Part shown: one piece after another, positions 49,501-64,000 of the stretch
How positions within the stretch are numbered: the stretch's first letter is position 1
Layout: the number at the start of each line of letters is the position of its first letter
Assembly: GCA_028564705.1 (NCBI GenBank)
Contig: JAPXFQ010001700.1
Coordinates: forward strand, 496,001-560,000
Reading direction: 5' to 3'
Length of the DNA stretch: 64,000 bases
Source of the DNA: Apricaphanius iberus
Taxonomy: Eukaryota > Chordata > Actinopteri > Cyprinodontiformes > Aphaniidae
Notes under the pieces: generated by a model
Database searches by the model: none
What the model saw: the letters and a program-made list of their open reading frames with translations, nothing else
What the model was told of the DNA's origin: nothing
Translations under genes and position numbers: made by a program

Positions 49501-50925
49501 AGAAAATGAACAATAAAAATGACCACAAAACTACAATCTCAAGTGGAAAATGAACACCAGCTTACCAATACGTAAAAAGTATCGGCCGGACACCAGTATC
49601 TGTATCAGAGCGTCACAGAAAGCTGATTTTTTTTCAATAACTGAGGATAGGACTAGTTATCAGCATGTTTTTCTATGACGCTACTTGTGATGCGTGCATG
49701 ATTTCAGATGAAAAACAACTTCCCGGTTACATAGGTTAAAATTACTTTAGGTCTAAATCTTCCAGGGGAACAAATAATTCTGGGGTTTATCTGTACGTCC
49801 ACAGGACTGCAGGACTCTACAGTACGAGAGGTTTTTCAGCTCTGACGACAGGTCTGCTTCTACCAGGAAGCTCCGGTGGAGCAGCAGGACGTGGATTTCA
49901 TCCCCCAGTGGAGGCGGAGGCTGCAGAACCTGCAGGAGGTTCTGGACGGACAAACGATCAGCTGCTCCTCTACAGAGAGAGAGAACGGGCTGCAGAAATC
50001 TGAGCCAACGACAAAACGGTAAAAATTCTCCTCGACACTTATTCCAAAATGCTTTAATCTTTGTAAAACGTCTGATTATCAAACTGTGAAGGAGTGGACC
50101 CTCCTGCAGCTCAGAGATTGTGCCTGTGATAGAACGCTACAAAAGGGGTTGAAATCGCCAAGATACGATCCCTCAAATGTCAGAAAAAGGCGCTCTCCAG
50201 CCAAAGCCAGCGTAAGATGTTTCTTTCTGGAGAAGCAAAACCTACAAATTTTTGCTTACAAAACTGAAAATTTAAAAAAGAAAAAAACGTGTGTGCAGAC
50301 TGTAATGATCCGTACGTTAAAGTACTTTATGGATTATTTGTTGGATGAAAATCTGAAAGTTTGCTTCAGTGGAAAGTGACGTACATTCTGACATGAACAT
50401 GTCCAGACTGGATGGAGACAAAGTCCATTTCAGATGATTCATTTCTGTCCATCTTTGTCATTGCCGTATGTCTGAACAGAGCAGAAAGTGGGAGTTTCCT
50501 GGTACAGCCGTCCCATCACGGAAGCCGTGATTCCCGCCTCGTTTCCCAACCCACGCAGAAACCCAGAGACTCCCTCCGCAGGACAGGAGCTGCATCGTGC
50601 AGCAGCCTCGTTCCTCTGCACAGGTGTGTTCAACTAAAACATGTCAGCTCAGCAGGAGGAGCTACTGTAATCTGTTTGGAATCACCAAACTAGATCTTTT
50701 ATTTCTTATTGTCTTGTTAAAATGATGCTGACAAGTTTTCGTTTTTCTCTTCTTTGACTCAGGAGGCCCACTATTCTGAAGAGTTCCAGCTCTGGGAACT
50801 TTTCTCATTCACCTGTGGGTTTTCAGACTTCCAAGCAGTCATTCACCAAATCAAACAGCCAAAAATCTCTTGAAATAAATCCTAAAAATACAAGGAAAGA
50901 TTTTATAACAGAAAAATATCTTTAG
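40430..50925 (+). CDS. cfap157: cfap157, cilia and flagella associated protein 157 (complete, 9 exons)
   Basis: Coiled-coil protein of the ciliary/flagellar basal region, needed for sperm flagellum formation in mammals (family knowledge). Exons: 40430-40572, 42027-42298, 43561-43714, 46897-47164, 47243-47364, 48897-49038, 49852-50018, 50480-50623 and 50763-50925. Every junction is GT/AG and the phases agree. The product is 524 residues, close to human CFAP157 (about 520, also nine exons). Seen in order: a basic N-terminus (MPRKKERK), YLIQIGFLSEELE, a long heptad-rich coiled coil (residues about 48-370) with LADLEEFQSQKDEM, EEHKDEIHSLE and KLPETIRSVLQEN, then DVDFIPQW, which matches the family's C-terminal motif, and a Ser/Lys-rich tail ending EKYL. 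It is divergent from dmrt1 and convergent with kank1. An X-box-like site lies upstream. Confidence 0.9.
40573..42026 (+). other. cfap157 intron 1
   Basis: AT-rich. An antisense LINE-tail-like stretch lies at about 41594-41650 (caattaaaaaacactttatt, catcccaaagagaat). A repeat segment near 41735 (aagaggcctctgactgaaga) is shared with about 6200. No exon seen. Confidence 0.6.
42027..42298 (+). CDS. cfap157: cfap157 exon 2
   Basis: The acceptor CCCCTTCAG precedes FRIKCVELEKQNKNL. The exon encodes continuous heptads (YLKHSLSEKDEELDELRERL). The donor is GTGAGA at 42299. Confidence 0.92.
42299..43560 (+). other. cfap157 intron 2
   Basis: AT-rich intron with poly-C runs near 42380 and 42605 and a hAT MITE at 43160-43509, ending 51 bp before exon 3. 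Nothing else recognised. Confidence 0.6.
43160..43509 (+). mobile_element. Full-length non-autonomous hAT (family 'TAGGGATGCAAC')
   Basis: Both ends are present: TAGGGATGCAACGATACCAC and an inverted GTGCATCCCTG. The flanking 8-mers aataaagg and gaaaaagg differ at two positions, consistent with an aged duplication. Related copies are at 4295, 8915 and 49346. Confidence 0.78.
43561..43714 (+). CDS. cfap157: cfap157 exon 3
   Basis: The acceptor TTTCCTGACAG precedes AEKLADLEEFQSQKDEMKT, a diagnostic CFAP157 block. The donor GTTAAC is weak but gives the right phase into exon 4. Confidence 0.9.
43715..46896 (+). other. cfap157 intron 3
   Basis: Contains the terminal-repeat element at 44034-45174 and a hAT-like 'GATCCGATTTGATCTGATTC' stretch at 46550-46860 running up to the polypyrimidine tract of exon 4. 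No exon seen. Confidence 0.6.
44034..45174. mobile_element. DNA transposon with 'GGGGTGTTCCACGAAGC' terminal inverted repeats
   Basis: The left end ggggtgttccacgaagcgag is matched by an inverted right end gagcttgcttcgtggaatac followed by cccc. Length is about 1.14 kb. An internal stretch (agccaggcttaacaatcctggct) is itself palindromic. A 95-codon frame at 44846-45133 shows no recognisable transposase. Family not identified with certainty. Confidence 0.7.
46897..47164 (+). CDS. cfap157: cfap157 exon 4
   Basis: Begins with LEEELEREAAAMPANVQ and includes KLPETIRSVLQENTELKTR. The donor GTGAGA is in phase 0. GC content is higher than in the surrounding introns. Confidence 0.92.
47243..47364 (+). 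CDS. cfap157: cfap157 exon 5
   Basis: The acceptor CGTCTCCATCAG precedes EVQRITAKFQQLQEEEKEKR. The donor is GTCAGA. The preceding 78-nt intron has no stop in frame. Confidence 0.85.
47953..48690 (+). mobile_element. hAT-like element, copy in plus orientation (cfap157 intron 5)
   Basis: It begins tagggctgggtgatatggcc. It shares acattgcagcaaaacaactt and ccatttaaagaacatttatc with the inverse complement of 51100-51510. The right limit is not clear. Confidence 0.6.
48720..48885 (-). mobile_element. LINE 3' fragment next to cfap157 exon 6
   Basis: The segment cagccgcagggaggaaggac, then cgctccatcatgcatccaga and atgcagcagtcggtcactga, corresponds to 36780-36850 in the LINE at 36420-37380, in the same orientation. 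It ends about 12 bp before the exon 6 acceptor. Confidence 0.65.
48897..49038 (+). CDS. cfap157: cfap157 exon 6
   Basis: The acceptor GTGTTTTCAG precedes LDRAALSAEWSRNRLERNQL and ends SLRQALK with the donor GTAGAA. A LINE 3' fragment lies immediately upstream, at 48720-48885. Confidence 0.9.
49346..49610 (+). mobile_element. hAT fragment (family 'TAGGGATGCAAC') in cfap157 intron 6
   Basis: It begins tagggatgcaacgatagc and shares tgaattggaagaccgctctt and aatgaccacaaaactacaat with the family. The right terminal repeat is degraded (gtatcagagcgtcacag). Confidence 0.6.
49852..50018 (+). CDS. cfap157: cfap157 exon 7
   Basis: The acceptor TCTGACGACAG is placed after an in-frame TGA at 49841, so the exon cannot start earlier. 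It encodes VCFYQEAPVEQQDVDFIPQW, then LQNLQEVLDG. The DVDF-PQW block matches the CFAP157 C-terminal motif. Confidence 0.82.
50480..50623 (+). CDS. cfap157: cfap157 exon 8
   Basis: The acceptor GTCTGAACAG precedes AESGSFLVQPSHHGSRDSR. Only this acceptor phase avoids an early stop. The donor is GTGTGT. The region is low in conserved motifs. Confidence 0.75.
50763..50925 (+). CDS. cfap157: cfap157 exon 9 (terminal)
   Basis: The acceptor TTTGACTCAG precedes RPTILKSSSSGNFSHSP. The frame ends KYL then TAG at 50923-50925. The tail is Ser-, Lys- and Asn-rich. No clear AATAAA was seen in the first 500 bp downstream. Confidence 0.78.
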
Positions 50926-51099
50926 ATAAAACATGAAACAAACCTTTTTTATTTAAACCAATGATATGTGATGATGTGAAACAATTCATTTCCTCCACCA
51001 TGGCCAAGGGACCAGAGACCCCGTTTGGCCTACTGTGATCGCGCATTATGATGATCTCATTAGTCTGTCTAGGTAATGGCTTTATTTTTGTGCAATATT

Positions 51100-51510
51100 A
51101 AATTAATAAGTAATCAGGGAAGCAGAAAAAAATGCTTTTTCTCTTTTTTCACATTATGCACTTTAAACAATTTGGAACCATGTTTTTTTTTAGAAAATGT
51201 AGCTTTCATTTAATTTAAAGTATCTTTAAGTTGTAAGAATTTTTGTGTTACAGCTTTTGGTAAAAGATTTGAATATCTTTAAATTGCGTTTTGCACAATG
51301 AATGTTCTTTAAATGGCTTTGCTATACTTTTTTCTAGTTGTTTTACTGCAATGTATGAATGTGAGAATATTTGAAAACAGTCTTTTACTATAGTCCTTCT
51401 ATACATTATATAAACGGAATAATCAAAACATATCACCATGAATATTGTTGCCACACATATTTTAGATTACATCGCAATATATTTTCGAGGCCATATCACC
51501 CATCGCTAAC
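51100..51510 (-). mobile_element. hAT-like element, inverted copy relative to 47953
   Basis: The reverse complement begins gatgggtgatatggcctcg and continues with acattgcagtaaaacaacta and ccatttaaagaacattcatt, homologous to 47953-48130. Confidence 0.6.
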
Positions 51511-51739
51511 GTCAAGTTAAAGCTCTGTAAGCTGACTCGTGGAGGTTAACTGAAGCCTCCATGAGTACCTTTTCGGAAAACAAACAGTTTCTCTAACTCT
51601 TTTGTCCCCTCCGTCTTTGAATTCTTAAGGAAGCCTGTTTATTAAGTAATATAGACCTTTATTAAATATGCCCACTTGCAATGGCTATTGCTCAATGGAG
51701 CCTCTACTATTGTCTGCATGTTGGTGGCGACACACACGG

Positions 51740-51830
51740 ACTGTTTGTAATATGTTTGACATCTGTTGCAGTTAAATACCCTTTGGGACCAATAAAGTTT
51801 TCTGAATCTGAATGATTATCCATTGAAATA
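51740..51830 (+). mobile_element. LINE 3' end
   Basis: The segment ccctttgggaccaataaagt followed by tttctgaatctgaatga is the typical L2-type 3' terminus with AATAAA and a short tandem tail. Confidence 0.6.
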
Positions 51831-52345
51831 AACAGATTCTGTACCAAATTAGCCCCTCTGGTCCTCGACAAAACCTGAGGTTTTAGACAGACACGAACTG
51901 TCTTTATTAATTAGGAGTTTGTCTTACTAATTGGCCCCATCAGTAACTTCAGGCTACATTCTGACTACATGTGTCGATTAAAGCATCCCAAGACCGATAA
52001 ATACATATTTATTTAATGTTTAAAATTCTGTAGTGATAAGAAAATAAACAGCCATACTCAATTATAATAAAGTTGGATGACTGCAGTTTTAAATATCAAA
52101 TCAGTAAGAGGTAATTATTTTAAACCAGATAAATACAAAAATGCAAGCTTTAATTGTTGTTTTTAAAGTCACTAGTCTTTATAATTGTTAGTATGCAACT
52201 GCATACATTAATATTCAGTCAGCTTTTAGATAAAAGTTTTTAGCACTGGCCTAATATTTCCTCCTTGAAATGGGAAAAAATAAATCACACCCAGCCCCTG
52301 ATGATGAAGACACTGTAGACATCAAATTTTTTTTTTTTTCTTCTA

Positions 52346-52838
52346 GATCAGGGTCTGCAACTTTTACCATCCTAAAAACCGTTTTCCCCTCAATCCAGCT
52401 AAATAAAACTCAGAGCCACAAATGTTACATGACCTTCAGTAAAACATAACTTTAAATATTTGATAACTATCTAGTAGAGTAAAAAGTGTTGTCATTCATT
52501 AAGAGATACTATTTTGTTTCTGTTTTTTTTCAGTTTTTAAAAGAAAGAAAAACTTAGGAGAAAGTGTATGGGTGCATTTTCTTGAGTTTTTGAAATTTGG
52601 GGCAAATCATGTAAAAAAAAAAGAAAAAAAAGCATATAGTTTCATACCTAATATTTAAAAAAATATTACTTTTAGTGTCATTCTATCATGAAAATTCAAA
52701 GCAATTATTCAATGAAACAAATCCCTGCTAAATGCTGAATTTGTTACTTTTATTATCTTTAGCCAAAGTTCCTGAATGCCAATGTGGAGCGTCTAAAGAG
52801 CCAGTTGCGGCTCCAGAGCCACAGGTTGCAGACAAAAG
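52346..52838. mobile_element. Degenerate hAT MITE
   Basis: The left end gatcagggtctgcaactttt and right end gagccacaggttgcagac form the classic 'CAGGGGTCTGCAACC...GGTTGCAGACC' inverted pair. Limits are approximate. Confidence 0.5.
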
Positions 52839-53821
52839 TGCTGAATCATTAAAGAAGGAAATTGTGCATATTGAGCTCAGATACCCTCAGAATGTTCTTT
52901 AAGTTTGTTTTGTCGCCATCTTCTGGTGCAGTGTAGGTATTACAGCATCTAGCCCTATTTCCAGACCTCATGAGACTGAAGATGTGATTTACGGGGGTGG
53001 GACGGGACTTAAGTAGTTGTGAGTTTAAAAAGCTGTTAAATCGTAACTAATACTCGTTTTGCTGTGCGCCGGTGAACTTGGCCTAAGCAGAGTGTAGATC
53101 CAAAGATTCAAACAAAACATCTAGATTTGAACTCTTTAATCGATGATTATGGTTAAAAGAAACGTTTCGGGCACTTCAATTCTCATGTGAAGATGAAAGT
53201 CAGCACCTTGATAGCCACCAGAGGACAGTTTATGCTATACATGACGGACAGACAAAAACGGGACACAAAAAGGTGAATAACTAGACTCTACGACCACTGT
53301 ATTTACAACGAAACGCATTTCTGCTTTAAAAACTATACTCTGATAAATATATAACTTCATGGATTGCTGAGGAGTAGTAGGAAGTATTCAAAATACTGCA
53401 GTTCTTTTTAAATAGATACAGAAGACTTTTATAAAAGTATGATTTTTCCAGTCCGTTTCATTTTTGAGGATTCACTCGAGTCTTTAAGGAAAGGTTATTT
53501 GGGACTGATGAGATGAGCTCTATATATACAGGGAATCTGAATGATTCTGAATGATTATCTGTAAGGTTTGAGGAAGAAGAAAAAAAGAGTCTGATGATTA
53601 ATGAGAGACATTTCAGGCACTATCTGACAGCGCTGAGGCACCTGGTGGTTACATTCATATTTTAAAGGACACTTAGGGCTCATCGCGGCGGAAAAAAAGA
53701 TGCGTACATAAATAAAAAGAAAAAGAAAATATCCAGGAATCTCATTGGTTGTTTGAGAGAAGAGGTGTCGTTCCGCGGGAACCAATAGCAGTGCAGTGTT
53801 TGTGGGATGAGGTGGGAAAGT

Positions 53822-62292
<8,471 letters not shown>

Positions 62293-62693
62293 CTGTGGAG
62301 GCAGGCTCGGGTTACTAACAAGCTTTGACAGACACATGGATCTATCAGAGGTAACCATGGTGTCCTGAAAGGTCATGCTGCAAAAACAAAACCTGAGAAG
62401 GGCTTGCTGCAATGGATAAACACTCATCAGTGAGTGGTTTGAATACAGTAATAGAGTAATCCTTCTTTACAGACCTCTTTTGAAAGTTGGAAACACGTAT
62501 GGCTTCCTGAGATCATTTAGAATCTTTGATCCTCTCCTGCTTTCTATTCTCTTTAACTCATCAGCAGAGGTGTTAGAGTACCATAAAGCTAAGACTAGCA
62601 CTACAAATATTTTAGTCAAGTAAAAAGTAGCAGACCAAGAAATTACAAGAGTTAAAACGTATTTGAAAAACCTTCATCTTAAGTATTAAGTAA

Positions 62694-63504
62694 TAGGGGA
62701 GTAACGGTACAGGTAGCCCACTGTACGGTCCGTACCTCGGTACTTGGGCCACGGTCCACGGCACAGTTCGGTACATGTTTTGTGCAGAAAGAGACTGCTT
62801 TTTTAAATCCCAAAACATATATTCAATTTTTTTGAGAACAAAGGCAGAATGTCAAAGGTAACTTAACCCGCCCACAGTTACAGGTTTGGGCGGGTCAAAG
62901 CCGTGAGAATACAACAAACGTGCTGTACGTCTCTCTGGGATTATGGTTCACACACAGGGCCGCAGTAACAGAATGTTTTCTGTATTTTACCGGTTCTTTA
63001 AACGAGAGCACATCTGACCAAACTGACACAGGTGGTGGATAAATATTCTTTGTGTGCCCGCTGCTCAAAGGGCATTTGTGTGTGCATCAATGAATGGAGC
63101 GCACCACATCTCATCTTTGCTTCGCGCTCCGGCGCACCGCAAAGATGAGATGAACACAGCCCGGCGCCCCTGAATCCTGGAGCCCGCCCGGGCAAAAAGC
63201 GCTCAATTCGGGAGAAATTTGAGCACCGCCTCACACAAGGGCTGATTTCCGAAAAAAGCGCAACCGACCCGTGTAAATTTTTTTGCTCCTCACGGTGCTC
63301 CGTTGTGCGCACATTGTGGAGAGGTCCTGTACCTGCACCTGTGTCTGGGAGCGTGGTGCAGTTTGGTAACGTCGGGCCGATGGTAACTAATTACCGGCAC
63401 AAAATCAATGGCAGTGCCGAAGTCCCGCGGTACAGGAGGACGGATTGTCCTGTGCAGGCCGTACCGAACGGTCCGGTACTTTACCCTGTCCCGTTGCATC
63501 CCTA
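62694..63504. mobile_element. Non-autonomous hAT element ('TAGGGGAGTAACGGTAC')
   Basis: The left end TAGGGGAGTAACGGTACAGG and inverted right end CCCTGTCCCGTTGCATCCCTA are flanked by 8-mers ttaagtaa and ctgagtaa (six of eight identical). Subterminal GTACCG/CGGTAC motifs repeat on both sides. The core at 63050-63300 is GC-rich and includes a 14-bp stem. Confidence 0.7.
63107..63152. repeat. Perfect 14-bp hairpin stem inside the hAT element
   Basis: CATCTCATCTTTGC at 63107-63120 pairs with GCAAAGATGAGATG at 63139-63152, with an 18-nt GC-rich loop (ttcgcgctccggcgcacc). Confidence 0.8.
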
Positions 63505-64000
63505 CTGAGTAAATATCTAATTATAACATTTGATGTTATATTTAAAAATGATGTCCTTAGTTTGTCAAAAATACTTTTATGTGCAAATATGGAATTTCAA
63601 AGACTAAATTGTAAAAACAAAATTTACAAAATAAAAATTCAAGAATGAGAAGAGAGCAATTAAATAATTTATTTATAATTAATTAATTTTTTAAGGAAAC
63701 TACTACTTCAACCTGCACTACACTGAAACTGCACTGCTAATTCCATACTATAGTATGTCATTTATCGACCCTCCACTGTGTACATTTCTGCCCCTTCAGT
63801 TCCTATTTCGTCAGTTTTTCTTCAATTTCTTATTTTTATTTTTTTATATTTCCTTTTTGTGTAGTAATGTATTTAAGATCCCCTAATGCTTGCAAATGGA
63901 TATAAGAAACCTCCATATAGTTATTGTATTTAAGATTTTTATTTGTAATTCCTGTGTGCTCATTTCCTGCCTATTCTGAGAGCTGATTGTAACTTGTGAA

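Larger units (their letters stand above)
50926..53821. other. Intergenic region between convergent cfap157 and kank1
   Basis: Holds the 3' UTRs of both genes (limits unknown), an inverted hAT copy (51100-51510), a LINE tail near 51740-51830 and a hAT MITE at about 52350-52840. No further gene is seen. Confidence 0.6.
62293..64000 (-). other. kank1 upstream intron (partial)
   Basis: Contains the hAT element at 62694-63504 and otherwise AT-rich DNA. No further kank1 exon was recognised before the window ends. Confidence 0.6.

Overview
The window looks like nuclear DNA of a teleost fish, probably a percomorph (inference). It is AT-rich, has short conserved exons separated by long introns, and carries many fish-type transposons (Tc1, hAT, LINEs, a tRNA-derived SINE). 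Three protein genes are supported by motif identity, splice sites and exact reading-phase continuity.

Layout. (1) 1-34301, minus strand: dmrt1, the DM-domain sex-determination/testis factor. Four coding exons are in the window (34080-34301, 29452-29626, 20100-20257, 7993-8164). The last coding exon was not found and probably lies left of base 1. A TATA box sits 62 bp upstream of the ATG. (2) 34302-40429: intergenic, repeat-rich DNA between the divergent starts of dmrt1 and the next gene. (3) 40430-50925, plus strand: a complete 9-exon cfap157 gene (524 codons), a ciliary/sperm-flagellum coiled-coil protein, with an RFX X-box-like site 61 bp upstream of the ATG. (4) 50926-53821: intergenic, tail to tail. 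(5) 53822-64000, minus strand: the 3' part of kank1. Five exons encode the C-terminal ankyrin repeats and the tail; upstream exons lie beyond the right end.

The most striking non-genic structure is in dmrt1 intron 1: a palindrome at 31091-33451. Its two arms of about 905 bp look identical except for two mismatches near the inner end. They flank a 551-bp loop that holds two well-formed mini-exons, a stop codon and a polyadenylation signal on the minus strand. It looks like a young foldback element with a captured gene tail, placed inside a sex-determining gene.

Other mobile DNA includes several non-autonomous hAT elements with readable 8-bp target duplications, a Tc1 remnant interrupted by a hAT MITE and by a LINE with a 645-codon open reverse-transcriptase frame (kank1 intron), and LINE fragments close to cfap157 exons. 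How the genes work together (inference): DMRT1 acts in gonad differentiation, CFAP157 in the sperm flagellum, and KANK1 in cortical actin/microtubule control. Their proximity is conserved synteny rather than an operon.
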